Shown: positions 25,659 through 35,026 of the stretch, one piece after another
Position numbering within the stretch: position 1 is the stretch's first letter
Layout of the letters: every line of letters begins with the position of its first letter
Origin: Clostridium cadaveris
GTDB lineage: Bacteria > Bacillota > Clostridia > Clostridiales > Clostridiaceae
NCBI RefSeq assembly: GCF_020911725.1
Contig: NZ_CP076620.1
Location: forward strand, 294,501-358,500
Direction: 5' to 3'
Length of the DNA stretch: 64,000 bases
Made by a program: the position numbers and the translations under genes
Notes under the pieces: model-generated
Told to the model about the DNA's origin: nothing
Databases searched by the model: none
What the model saw: the letters and a program-made list of their open reading frames with translations, nothing else

Positions 25659-26363
25659 ATGATTAGTTTTATTTCTTTTAACAATGTATACAAACGATAT
25701 AAAATGGGAGAAGTAATTATAACTGCAGCAGATGGTATAAGTTTTGAAGCAAATCAAGGGGAGCTATCAATTATTGTAGGTCCAAGTGGAGCAGGAAAAA
25801 GTACAGTTCTTAATATTTTAGGGGGAATAGATAAATGTGATGATGGGGAGATATTTATCGGTGGTAAAGAATTGGGAATTATGGACAATGGAGATCTTAC
25901 CATATATAGGAGAGACGATATAGGATTTGTTTTTCAATTTTATAACTTGATACCAAATTTGACGGCTAAAGAAAATGTTGAAATCGCAGCTCAAATATGT
26001 AAAAATCCTATGAATGCAGAAGAGGCTTTAAGAAGTGTGGGGCTAGAAGATCGTATGGATCACTTCCCATCTCAATTATCAGGAGGAGAGCAGCAAAGGG
26101 TAGCAATAGCAAGAGCATTGGCCAAAAGACCTAAACTGCTCCTATGTGATGAACCAACAGGTGCTCTTGATTATAAAACAGGGAAAAATATATTAAAGCT
26201 CCTTCAGGAAACCTGCCAAAATGAAGGCATGACAGTTGTTTTAGTTACTCACAATCAAGCACTAACACCAATGGCAAATAGAGTAATTAAACTAAAGAGC
26301 AGTAAAGTAGAATCAATAATAACAAATGAGTACCCAACTTCTATTGATGATATTGAGTGGTAG
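25659..26363 (+). CDS. ABC transporter ATP-binding protein (MacB/LolD type)
   Basis: 234 residues from ATG 25659 after GAGGTG. Seen: Walker [11 protein letters not shown]-loop [14 protein letters not shown], signature [14 protein letters not shown], Walker [13 protein letters not shown] and H-loop VTHN. Known: these ATPases drive FtsX-like permeases that act by mechanotransmission or export of lipids, peptides and lipoproteins. The large permease follows 18 bp downstream, and the biosynthetic genes lie upstream with no terminator between. Inferred: it powers export of, or self-protection against, the operon product. Confidence 0.93.
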   Translation: MISFISFNNVYKRYKMGEVIITAADGISFEANQGELSIIVGPSGAGKSTVLNILGGIDKCDDGEIFIGGKELGIMDNGDLTIYRRDDIGFVFQFYNLIPNLTAKENVEIAAQICKNPMNAEEALRSVGLEDRMDHFPSQLSGGEQQRVAIARALAKRPKLLLCDEPTGALDYKTGKNILKLLQETCQNEGMTVVLVTHNQALTPMANRVIKLKSSKVESIITNEYPTSIDDIEW

Positions 26364-26381
26364 GATAGGAGGGGATACTTT

Positions 26382-29300
26382 ATGAAAAATGGATTGGTGA
26401 AAGAATTTTTTAGGGAGATAAAGCAGTCTAGAAATAGATTTATCTCTATAATGTTAATCATTTTATTAGGTGTTGGATTCTTTGTAGGAGTTAAGGCAGC
26501 AAGTCCAAGTATGAAGTACTCAGCAGATAAATTCTTTCAATCTAATAATTTGATGGACTTTAGATTAATATCAGAATTTGGATTCAGTGATGCTGATATT
26601 GATGCTATTTCAAATATAGATGGAGTAACCCAAGTAATGCCGGCTTATACCAGTGATTTATTGGTACAAGCTAAGACTTCTAATAATGTGGTAAGAGTAC
26701 AATCTCTTCCGCAAAATTATAAAGAATCAGAAAATCCAATAAATGAAGTTAATGTAGTGGAAGGCAGACTACCGATGAAATCTGGAGAGTGTGTAGTAGA
26801 CAGCAATCAGCAATTTGAAAACAGCTATAAGGTTGGAGATAAAATAACAGTTAACTCTTCAGAAAAGGATAAGGATATTAAAGATATATTAAAGACTAAC
26901 ACATATACTGTTGTTGGTCTTGTTGAAAGTCCTCAATATATATCTTATGACAGAGGTATAAGCAGGGTTGGCGATGGTACAATTCTTTATTATATGATGA
27001 TTTTGCCACAAGACTTTGCTTATCCCAAATATACAGAAGTATATGTGAAAACTATTGCATCAGCAGATGAAGTTACGGCGTTTAGTGAGCAGTATAAAAA
27101 TGATATTGGTAATTTAGAAAAACCCTTTGAAAAATTATCAATAGACCGTATAGAAATAAATAAAAATGAAATTCTTCAAGAGGCTAAGGATAAGATACAA
27201 AAAATCAAGGATCAGCTAGCCGCAGAAAGAAAAGATGCTGAGGAGAAATTTGCTAAAGCTGAAGAGGAGATTAATAAGGGAAAAGAAACTATAATTGCTA
27301 AAGAAAAGGAATTAGCTGATAGTGAAAAAAAATTAGCTAGTGCAGCAAAACAAATTCAACAGTCTAAAAATAAAATAGCCCAAAGCGAAAAAGATCTTGC
27401 AGCTGCTAGAGTGGATTATAACAATCAGATTGCAGCAGCAGAAAAGGATTTAGAACAAGGAAAAAGAGATTATGAGGATGGATTGAATCAGTATAATAAA
27501 GCTTATGCTGATTTTCAAGTTCAAAAGAAACAGGCAGAAGAACAGATAGCTAAGGAAAAGGAGAATCTAGCAAAATTAAAGAAGCTTATTGATGCTCTTG
27601 AGCAAATGTATTCTGATATAGAAAATATGCCTATGGATGAGATTTATAATCAACTTGATAGCATTATGGCACAAATAAGAAAGGCTAATGAAACTGCTCC
27701 TCCTGAGTATAAGCTTACTGAGGAACAGCTTCAGCAGATAGAAAATGCAATAGAGGGCTTCAAACAGTCTGGAAATAAGGAACAGATATTAGCTGCTTTA
27801 AGAGAAGAAATTAATAGAGAAAAAGCGAAATACAATGAAGGCTTAGCCCAAATTGCAGCAGCAGAAAAACAGCTTGCAGATGCAGAAAATGCATTGGCTG
27901 CTCAAAAGCAAAAGCTTGATTCAGCAAAAGCTAAACTTGATGCAGCAGAAGCGGAGCTTAATAGACAAAAGAGCGAAGGACAGAAAAAATTAGATAAAGC
28001 ACAAAAAGATATAGATAATGCAAAGATAAAATTAGCTGAAGCACAAAGAGCTTATAATCAAGGAATAAAAGATCTTGCAAATGGTAAAAAGCAGCTTGAA
28101 GAAAGTAAAATTAAAATAGTTCAAAGTGAAAAGGACTTGAATCAGGCCAAAGAAGAGGCTGAATTGAAGTTTAAAGAAGCGGAGGGAGAAATACTTCAAA
28201 AGGAGAAAGAGCTTAAGGATTTGACATTAGGAAAATGGTATATATTAAATAGATATGATAATCCGGGATTCCAATCTTTTGAAGATGATGCAGAGCGTAT
28301 AGATAGAATTGCATCTATATTTCCTTTATTCTTTCTTATAGTAGCAGCTTTAGTATGCTTAACTACTATGACAAGAATGATTGAAGAGCAGCGCACTCAA
28401 ATAGGAACACTTAAAGCAATAGGATACAAGGATAAACGTATTGTAGCTAAATATTTCTTTTATGCCTTAGCAGCAGCTTTAGGCGGAAGTATTTTAGGTA
28501 TAATTTTAGGATTGGCATTTTTACCTAAGCTTATATTTAATGCTTATCATGCTTTATATATGCTTCCAAATTTTAATGTGCATTTTAGTTGGGGAATTGT
28601 AGCAATAGCTATTTTCAGCGCATTGCTCTGCACATGTACCGTAACTTTAGTTGTAGCATATCGAGAATTCAGAACAACTCCAGCAACATTGATGAGACCA
28701 AAAGCACCTAAGAAAGGAAAGCGAATATTCTTAGAAAAGGTTCCTTTTGTATGGAATAGATTAAACTTTACTTCAAAGGTAACTGCTAGAAATATTTTAA
28801 GATACAAGTCTAGATTTATTATGACTATATTGGGAGTTGCAGGATGTACAGCATTAATATTGGCTGCATATGGATTAAAAGACAGTATATCAGTTGTTGT
28901 ACCAAGACAATATGGAGAGATATTCACTTTTGATTCAATGATGAATTTGAAATATGAGGGAACATTGCCAGAGAAATCTAACATTAAGGCAATCCTAAAT
29001 CAAGATAAGGATTTTGAATCAAATATTTTAGTTGATCAAAGGATAATGAAGGGATCAAAAGAAAATGGTAATAATGAAATTGAAATTAGAATGTTTGTTC
29101 CAGAAAAGACTAATTTATTGCCATCTTATGTAACCCTTAAAGATGCTAAAAATAAAGATGATATACAATTTACTAGTGAGAGTGTTGTTATTACAAATAA
29201 ATTTGCAAAATTATTAGGAGTAAGCGTTGGCGATACTATAAATATCTTTGATGATAATATGGAATTGCATCTAAAAGTAACGGATATAGCTGAAAACTAT

Positions 29301-29909
29301 GTATATAACTATGTATATATTTCACCTGAATTATATAAAGATAAGGTTGGAGATGAGGCGGTATTTAATACTGTTTTATCTAAATTCATTGATGAGGCAA
29401 AGAATAATCAAGAAGCTGTAGCAGAGAGATGGCTAAAGAACTATGATGTGTTGTCAGTAGTTTTCACATCTAGTGTTATTGATAACTTTAACAATATTAT
29501 TGCCAGCTTAAACAGAGTTGTTGCAGTTATGATAATATGTGCAGCTGCACTTGCCTTTGTAGTATTATACAATTTAACTAATATTAATGTTGCGGAACGA
29601 CTTCGTGAAATTGCAACCATTAAAGTATTAGGTTTTACAGATAAAGAATCAGCCAATTATGTATATAGGGAAAATATTGTTTTATCAGTTATAGGAATTT
29701 TGCTTGGATTAATAGTGGGAATATTCTTAAGTTACTTTATTGTCTCAAGTGTAGAGATGGACATTGTTATGTTTGGTAGGGAAATTAAAGCAATGAGCTT
29801 TTTATATGCATCAGGCCTTACAATTATTTTCACTCTATTTGTAAATTTAGTTATGTATAGAAGAATAAATAATATCAGTATGGTAGAGTCGTTAAAGAGT
29901 ATAGAATAA
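26382..29909 (+). CDS. FtsX-like ABC permease with long extracytoplasmic coiled coil
   Basis: 1175 residues; ATG 26382 after GGAGGGGA. Seen: N-terminal membrane segment (about 20-40), an extracytoplasmic domain, a very long Lys/Glu/Ala-rich coiled coil (about residues 255-615), then FtsX membrane domain 1 (three segments, about 640-770, with EEQRTQIGTLKAIGYKDKRI), a second periplasm-like domain, and FtsX domain 2 (about 1040-1170, LREIATIKVLGFTDKES). Known: the double-FtsX layout pairs with MacB/LolD ATPases; the coiled-coil insert resembles that of other large Firmicute permeases. Last gene of the operon, before a strong terminator. Confidence 0.92.
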   Translation: MKNGLVKEFFREIKQSRNRFISIMLIILLGVGFFVGVKAASPSMKYSADKFFQSNNLMDFRLISEFGFSDADIDAISNIDGVTQVMPAYTSDLLVQAKTSNNVVRVQSLPQNYKESENPINEVNVVEGRLPMKSGECVVDSNQQFENSYKVGDKITVNSSEKDKDIKDILKTNTYTVVGLVESPQYISYDRGISRVGDGTILYYMMILPQDFAYPKYTEVYVKTIASADEVTAFSEQYKNDIGNLEKPFEKLSIDRIEINKNEILQEAKDKIQKIKDQLAAERKDAEEKFAKAEEEINKGKETIIAKEKELADSEKKLASAAKQIQQSKNKIAQSEKDLAAARVDYNNQIAAAEKDLEQGKRDYEDGLNQYNKAYADFQVQKKQAEEQIAKEKENLAKLKKLIDALEQMYSDIENMPMDEIYNQLDSIMAQIRKANETAPPEYKLTEEQLQQIENAIEGFKQSGNKEQILAALREEINREKAKYNEGLAQIAAAEKQLADAENALAAQKQKLDSAKAKLDAAEAELNRQKSEGQKKLDKAQKDIDNAKIKLAEAQRAYNQGIKDLANGKKQLEESKIKIVQSEKDLNQAKEEAELKFKEAEGEILQKEKELKDLTLGKWYILNRYDNPGFQSFEDDAERIDRIASIFPLFFLIVAALVCLTTMTRMIEEQRTQIGTLKAIGYKDKRIVAKYFFYALAAALGGSILGIILGLAFLPKLIFNAYHALYMLPNFNVHFSWGIVAIAIFSALLCTCTVTLVVAYREFRTTPATLMRPKAPKKGKRIFLEKVPFVWNRLNFTSKVTARNILRYKSRFIMTILGVAGCTALILAAYGLKDSISVVVPRQYGEIFTFDSMMNLKYEGTLPEKSNIKAILNQDKDFESNILVDQRIMKGSKENGNNEIEIRMFVPEKTNLLPSYVTLKDAKNKDDIQFTSESVVITNKFAKLLGVSVGDTINIFDDNMELHLKVTDIAENYVYNYVYISPELYKDKVGDEAVFNTVLSKFIDEAKNNQEAVAERWLKNYDVLSVVFTSSVIDNFNNIIASLNRVVAVMIICAAALAFVVLYNLTNINVAERLREIATIKVLGFTDKESANYVYRENIVLSVIGILLGLIVGIFLSYFIVSSVEMDIVMFGREIKAMSFLYASGLTIIFTLFVNLVMYRRINNISMVESLKSIE

Positions 29910-29914
29910 TTAAA

Positions 29915-29958
29915 TGGGTCCTTCAAAATGATTTCTTCACTTTGAAGGACCCTGTTTA
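29915..29958. terminator. Terminator between the permease and MATE genes
   Basis: GGGTCCTTCAAA and TTTGAAGGACCC form a perfect 12-bp stem, followed by TGTTTATTTT. It lies between convergent genes and probably serves the plus strand best. Confidence 0.85.
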
Positions 29959-30015
29959 TTTTCACATATTTCCTTGCACTAAATAAAAATATAAGACAAA
30001 TGCTTCATAATAATT

Positions 30016-31425
30016 TTATAATTCAATTCTTGTCCACTTTCCGGTTCTAAAACGGAGAAAGTTTATGAATAGACGCATGTTTTGGTCTATGAACACAGCA
30101 AACCATGCCCCCACAAGTCCAAGGCCGGCTGGAAAACATAAAATCCAAGTCAATAGAGGCCTTACAACACCTATACTTATGAAGGAAGTAAGTGCTACAT
30201 ATTTGGTATCTCCAGCGCCTCTAAGAGAACCAGAGATTATTACTTGAGAGGTTTGCGCATGGGTTGTAAATGCGATTATTATCATTATCACTGACCCTTG
30301 AGCTATGATAGCTGCTTCATTTGTAAATAAGCCTACTAAGAAATTTCTACCAAGTATAAAGAAGAAGAACAGTATTGTAGAGGCTATAAGAGCAAGTCTT
30401 TGAGTTATACTTGCATACAGCATAGCTTTGTCTGGTCGTTTTGCCCCTAGGCTTTGTCCAACAAGAGATGAAGCGGCGATACTGAAGCCATCTCCAACAG
30501 CGAAGGATAAGTTTAGTATATTCATACATATTTGATGGGTTGCAAAGTCTGTAGTTCCAAGAGCTGCAACCATCTTTGCGTAAACAAAGAATCCTATTCT
30601 TAGAAATACTTGTTCCACCATAGCGCTGCTGCTTACGTTAAATACGCTTGAAACTGTATGTTTATCAAATTTCCAAGGAATACGTGTAGTTATATCTAAG
30701 AATCCATGATTTCCTAATACAGATTTTAGAGCCATGAAAAAAGCAACTATATTTCCAAGAGTTGTTGCTATGGCAGCACCGGTAACCCCTAGCTTTGGGA
30801 AGAATAAAAGACCATTTATAAGCAGAGCGTTAAATATCAGGTTAACTACGTTAGCAGTCAAGTTAGTATACATTGAGATTTTTGTATTTCCTATACCTCT
30901 TTGAGCAGCATTTATAGTTAGACAAACTGAATTAAATATCATACCTATAAGTATTATTCTAAAGTAAACAACTGAATTGTTTATGATATCTGCCTGAGCT
31001 CCTGCGAAGGTCAGAAGAGGACGTGCGAATACAATTCCAGCTAGTGAAAGGGTTGTACCGAATAAAAGGCTCAAGATAAGACACTGTTTTAGACAGCGAT
31101 TTGCTCCCTTTATATCCCCTGCACCTTTACGACGCGCAACAACAGCTGTTACTCCAACATTTAGAGATAATATTACAGCTAGCAAAATAAATCTAGGTTG
31201 ATTTGTTATTCCCACTGCAGCTATGGCTTCAGGGCCGATAACTCCAACCATCATGGTGTCTACGGAAGCAATAAGAGAAACTAATACAGCCTCCACAATA
31301 GAAGGCCACGCGATTTTCAGGGTTATATTATATCCAGACTTGGTAGACGGAAGTTCGCCCTTTATGTGTTCTGACTTTACCATATAGCGGCAGGAAAATA
31401 TTCTCGTAAGTAAATCTTTTAGCAT
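30016..31425 (-). CDS. MATE family efflux protein
   Basis: 469 residues, about twelve predicted membrane segments. Seen: N-terminal WPSIVEAVLVSLIASVDTMMVGVIGPEAIAAVG, a typical MATE opening, and an internal repeat AFTTHAQTSQVIISGSLRGAGDTKYV in the second half. Known: Na+ or H+-driven export of drugs or metabolites. The start at 31425 lies about 11 bases after AAGGAT. Convergent with the lipid-type operon and divergent from the activase gene, with no operon partner. Substrate cannot be named. Confidence 0.93.
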   Translation of the reverse strand: MLKDLLTRIFSCRYMVKSEHIKGELPSTKSGYNITLKIAWPSIVEAVLVSLIASVDTMMVGVIGPEAIAAVGITNQPRFILLAVILSLNVGVTAVVARRKGAGDIKGANRCLKQCLILSLLFGTTLSLAGIVFARPLLTFAGAQADIINNSVVYFRIILIGMIFNSVCLTINAAQRGIGNTKISMYTNLTANVVNLIFNALLINGLLFFPKLGVTGAAIATTLGNIVAFFMALKSVLGNHGFLDITTRIPWKFDKHTVSSVFNVSSSAMVEQVFLRIGFFVYAKMVAALGTTDFATHQICMNILNLSFAVGDGFSIAASSLVGQSLGAKRPDKAMLYASITQRLALIASTILFFFFILGRNFLVGLFTNEAAIIAQGSVIMIIIAFTTHAQTSQVIISGSLRGAGDTKYVALTSFISIGVVRPLLTWILCFPAGLGLVGAWFAVFIDQNMRLFINFLRFRTGKWTRIEL

Positions 31426-31708
31426 ATTTTTTTAGATCCTTTCTTACTTGATTTTTACCTTTAATACTATTAATTATATTATATCACTTTAAATTGCAAA
31501 CTTTAGAGTAATTAGTACAGATTATTAAATGTATTAAAAAAAACCATACAGAAAATTGAGAAGTTGTCAAGAGTTGTGCTAAAGCGGGATCTTTTTACAT
31601 TTTAATAGATGAAAACTTATCTATTTGTTTATTCAATAGAAAAAGTAATGTTCGTAATGTTGTGATATATTTTAATGGTAGTTACATATAGAGAGGAGCA
31701 TTAATTAA

Positions 31709-32470
31709 ATGAATTTTGTAGGAATAGATATAGGTTCAACTTCAGCGAAAACTGTTGTTATGAATGAGGAGAAAAATATAATTTTCAAATCAGTGCTACC
31801 TACTGGATGGAGCAGCATTGAGACAGCGAAATCTATAGAGAAAAAGCTTGAAGAACTAGGTATAACTAAGAATAACTCAAAATGTATAGCTACAGGATAT
31901 GGAAGGATTTCAATTCCATACGCGGACAAGACTTATACTGAGATAACTTGTCATGGTAAAGGAGCTGCTTATATATATGAAGATGATTGCACGGTGATAG
32001 ATATAGGTGGACAAGATACTAAAGTAATAAACCTTGAAGGTGGAGTTGTTACTGACTTTATTATGAATGATAAATGCTCTGCAGGTACAGGACGTTTTTT
32101 AGAAATCATGGCAAATACGTTAGGGGTGACACTGAATGAACTTAGCGATCTTGCAAGAGAAGGAAAAAATGTTTCTATAAGTTCTATGTGCACTGTATTT
32201 GCAGAGTCAGAAGTTATAAGCTTAATCGGCTCAGGAGCCAAGAGGGAGGATATAGCCTATGGTGTTATTGATTCTATAGCAAGTAAGGTGAAATCTTTGT
32301 GTAGTAGACAGGGGAGTTTAGGAAAATATTACCTAACCGGAGGACTTTGTGAAAATGACTATATACTAGAAATCCTGTCACAGAAACTTGAGGTTGAAGT
32401 GCAAGCAAAGCCTTTAGGTAGATATGCTGGATCTATTGGTGCTGCACTTTTATGTAAAAAGCTTAAGTAA
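31709..32470 (+). CDS. ATP-dependent activator (BadF/HgdC family) of a 2-hydroxyacyl-CoA dehydratase-like reductase
   Basis: 253 residues from ATG 31709, after GAGAGGAG. Seen: ASKHA ATPase fold with VGIDIGSTSAKTVV, VIDIGGQDTKVI and the two cluster-binding cysteines in NDKCSAGTGRFLE and SSMCTVFAES. Known: the homodimer holds one 4Fe-4S cluster and uses ATP hydrolysis to inject a low-potential electron into its partner. The partner gene follows 52 bp downstream. The 283-bp gap upstream, shared with the divergent MATE gene, shows no clear structure beyond AT-rich promoter-like sequence. Confidence 0.93.
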   Translation: MNFVGIDIGSTSAKTVVMNEEKNIIFKSVLPTGWSSIETAKSIEKKLEELGITKNNSKCIATGYGRISIPYADKTYTEITCHGKGAAYIYEDDCTVIDIGGQDTKVINLEGGVVTDFIMNDKCSAGTGRFLEIMANTLGVTLNELSDLAREGKNVSISSMCTVFAESEVISLIGSGAKREDIAYGVIDSIASKVKSLCSRQGSLGKYYLTGGLCENDYILEILSQKLEVEVQAKPLGRYAGSIGAALLCKKLK

Positions 32471-32522
32471 AAATAAAATATAAATACATCTTTTGAATGA
32501 TGTTAAAACAGGAGGTATAACT

Positions 32523-33671
32523 ATGTCAAGCTTACCAGAGAAATTTAATGAATTCAGCGAGGCTAGGAAAAATGGATTTATAAGGGCAAAGGAATTAAAA
32601 GATCAAGGAAAGCATATAATAGGAACATTTTGCACTTACACTCCAAATGAAATTATGCATGCAGCAGGTCTTTATCCAGTATCTTTATGCGGTATGAGCG
32701 AAGAGCCTATTCCTGATGCAGAAAAGCATCTCCCTAAAAATCTATGTCCACTTATAAAATCTAGTTATGGATTTGCTATAACAGATAAGTGTCCATATAC
32801 TTATTTTGCAGATATGCTAATTGGAGAAACAACTTGTGATGGAAAAAAGAAGATGTATGAGCTATTAGGGAATATAAAAAATGTTCATGTAATGCAGCTG
32901 CCACAGGTACAAAATAGTTTAACATCACTTAATATGTGGAAATCAGAGATTTTACGTCTTAAAGAAGTTTTAGAAAAAGAGTTTCAAGTTGAAATAACTG
33001 AAGAAAAATTAAAAGAAGCAATAAAGCTTAAAAATGAAGAGAGAACTCTTTTAAGAAGTTTATATGAGCTTGGAAAGCTTGAACCTCCAGCAGTATCAGG
33101 TTACAATATGTTCAAGATTTTGGAAAGTACGCAATTTACCTTTGATAAAAAAGAACAAAATAAAAACATAAAGGATACTGTTGAAAAAATAAAAACAGAA
33201 TATGAGAGCGGTGTTAGACCTGTATCAAAGGATGCAAAAAGAATACTTATAACAGGATGTCCAATTGGTGGAGTTGTAGATAAGATAGTAAAGACCATTG
33301 AGGAAAATGAAGGTGTTGTAGTATGTTTTGAAAATTGTGGCGGTGTTAAAGAGAAGATGAGGCTTGTAGATGAAACAAAAGAGCCCATCGAAGCTATAGC
33401 AGAAAAATATCTCAGCATAGGATGCTCAGTCATGACACCAAATAATGAAAGATTAAACCTTATATCTCAGTTGATTGATGAATATAAGGTAGATGGAGTT
33501 ATAGATGTGGTGCTTCAAGCCTGTCATACTTATTCCGTAGAGACAAAAAATATAAAAGACCTTGTTGCAAAGGAAAAAGAAATTCCATATATGGCTATCG
33601 AAACTGACTATTCTCAATCAGATATAGGACAAGTCAAGACTAGAATAACTGCCTTTATAGAAATGCTATAA
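32523..33671 (+). CDS. Double-cubane-cluster reductase (HgdB/YjiM family)
   Basis: 382 residues from ATG 32523, 7 bp after AGGAGG; the frame is open further up but lacks a ribosome site. Seen: conserved cysteines in GTFCTYTPNEIMHAAGLYP, LCPLIKSSYGF, DKCPYTYFADM and ETTCDGKKKM, then ITGCPIGG and a late VLQACHTYSVE. Known: single-subunit members paired with one activase form the DCCP group, which holds an [8Fe-9S] double-cubane and reduces small molecules; classical dehydratases have two different subunits. Only one subunit is encoded here. Inferred: a reductase of unknown natural substrate, not a hydroxyacyl-CoA dehydratase. Confidence 0.88.
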   Translation: MSSLPEKFNEFSEARKNGFIRAKELKDQGKHIIGTFCTYTPNEIMHAAGLYPVSLCGMSEEPIPDAEKHLPKNLCPLIKSSYGFAITDKCPYTYFADMLIGETTCDGKKKMYELLGNIKNVHVMQLPQVQNSLTSLNMWKSEILRLKEVLEKEFQVEITEEKLKEAIKLKNEERTLLRSLYELGKLEPPAVSGYNMFKILESTQFTFDKKEQNKNIKDTVEKIKTEYESGVRPVSKDAKRILITGCPIGGVVDKIVKTIEENEGVVVCFENCGGVKEKMRLVDETKEPIEAIAEKYLSIGCSVMTPNNERLNLISQLIDEYKVDGVIDVVLQACHTYSVETKNIKDLVAKEKEIPYMAIETDYSQSDIGQVKTRITAFIEML

Positions 33672-33711
33672 TGCTAAAATATATATTAAATAATTGAATA
33701 AAATTGTGGAT

Positions 33712-33741
33712 AAAGGATAGAAAATTAAACTATCCTTTTTT
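33712..33741 (+). terminator. Terminator after the double-cubane reductase
   Basis: AAAGGATAG and CTATCCTTT pair around a 9-base loop, followed by a T run. Confidence 0.88.
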
Positions 33742-33826
33742 CTTAATTTAAAATTTGAAATAAGAAAAATTTAGAAATATAATATATTTTATAGGAGATT
33801 ATAGACTAGAAAAGGAGAAATGAGAA

Positions 33827-34861
33827 ATGAATATAAATATGCAATATGTAACTGACTTAATGATTGATATTCTAGCTATACCAAGTCCAGGAGGAGATAC
33901 TTATGACGGAATAGAAAGACTTAGAAAAGAGTTTGAAACCTTTGGTATAGATGTGAAAACTACCAACAAAGGTGCTATAATTGGAACTGTAGCTGGAGAA
34001 GATGATGAAAAGCAGGTTTTAATAGCTGCTCACGTTGATACTCTTGGAGCTATAGTAAAAGAGATAAAGCCTAATGGAAGATTAAAGCTTTCAAGTATAG
34101 GAGGTATAGCTTGGGGTTCTGTAGAAGGTGAAAATGTAACTATAAAAACTATAGATGGAGAAAAGTATACAGGAACTGTTTTGCCAGAAAAAGCTTCAAT
34201 TCACATTCACTCCGATGAAACGACGCTTATGGTAAGAAATGAAGACACCATGGAAGTTAGACTGGATGAGGACGTGCGTACAGCTGAAGACACTGAAAAG
34301 CTTGGAATATCAGTTGGAGATTTTGTATCTTTTGATGTAAGAACGGTAATAACTGATAAAGGCTATGTAAAATCAAGATATCTTGATGATAAAGCTTGTG
34401 TAGCAGCTATGTTTGGTGCTTTGAAATATATAAAGGAAAATAACCTTACTTTAAAACATACTACTCACTTTTTTATAAGCAACTATGAAGAAATGGGACA
34501 TGGAGTTACAGCTATACCAGAAAAGACAGCGGAGTTCTTAGCTCTTGATATAGGAACAGTAGGAAAGGGCCACACTTCAGATGAGCGTTGTGTAACTATT
34601 GTTGCAAAAGATAGTCGTACTCCTTATGATTTTGCTTTCAAAAAGAAACTTGTAAACTTAGCAAAAGAATCAGGAATTGATTATAAAGTTGATGTTCATT
34701 ATAGATATGGATCAGATGCCAGTCTTTCAATGATGCAAGGAGTAGACACAAATTTTGCGTGTATAGGACCAGGAGTAGATGCAACACATCACTATGAGAG
34801 AACTCACCTAGATGGGATACTAAACAACGCAAAGCTAATTGTAGCATATCTAACAAAATAA
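33827..34861 (+). CDS. M42 family metallo-aminopeptidase
   Basis: 344 residues from ATG 33827 after AAAGGAGA. Seen in order: metal ligand His in AAHVDTLGA, bridging Asp in YLDDKACVAA, catalytic Glu pair in NYEEMGHG, Asp in ALDIGTVG, and His in THHYERTH. This is the complete M42 metal site. Known: cytosolic, usually dodecameric peptidases that trim peptides from the N-terminus; the group includes glutamyl aminopeptidases and so-called cellulase M. Single gene with its own terminator; substrate preference cannot be read. Confidence 0.93.
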   Translation: MNINMQYVTDLMIDILAIPSPGGDTYDGIERLRKEFETFGIDVKTTNKGAIIGTVAGEDDEKQVLIAAHVDTLGAIVKEIKPNGRLKLSSIGGIAWGSVEGENVTIKTIDGEKYTGTVLPEKASIHIHSDETTLMVRNEDTMEVRLDEDVRTAEDTEKLGISVGDFVSFDVRTVITDKGYVKSRYLDDKACVAAMFGALKYIKENNLTLKHTTHFFISNYEEMGHGVTAIPEKTAEFLALDIGTVGKGHTSDERCVTIVAKDSRTPYDFAFKKKLVNLAKESGIDYKVDVHYRYGSDASLSMMQGVDTNFACIGPGVDATHHYERTHLDGILNNAKLIVAYLTK

Positions 34862-34872
34862 TAAGATAGATT

Positions 34873-34953
34873 AAAAGCCATAAGGATATGAATCGACCAC
34901 CAAAAGTTAGACCAAAATCTAACGGATGGAAGGCGGGTTTTTATGGCTTTTTA
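34873..34953 (+). terminator. Terminator of the M42 gene holding an IS-end remnant in its loop
   Basis: AAAAGCCATAA (34873-34883) pairs with TTATGGCTTTTT (34940-34951). The 56-base loop holds GACCACCAAAAGTTAGACC and TCTAAC, which resemble the ends of IS3/IS150-type elements. No transposase remains. Confidence 0.6.
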
Positions 34954-35026
34954 AGCATTTTAAAATAATTATAATTTTTGAAAAATTCCCAACTTTTCGC
35001 CATTCACTCTTAACTCTTCACTAAAA

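Noticed and set aside
28547-28984. 145-codon minus-strand frame inside the large permease
   Set aside because: Antisense to the FtsX domain; composition and start do not support a gene.
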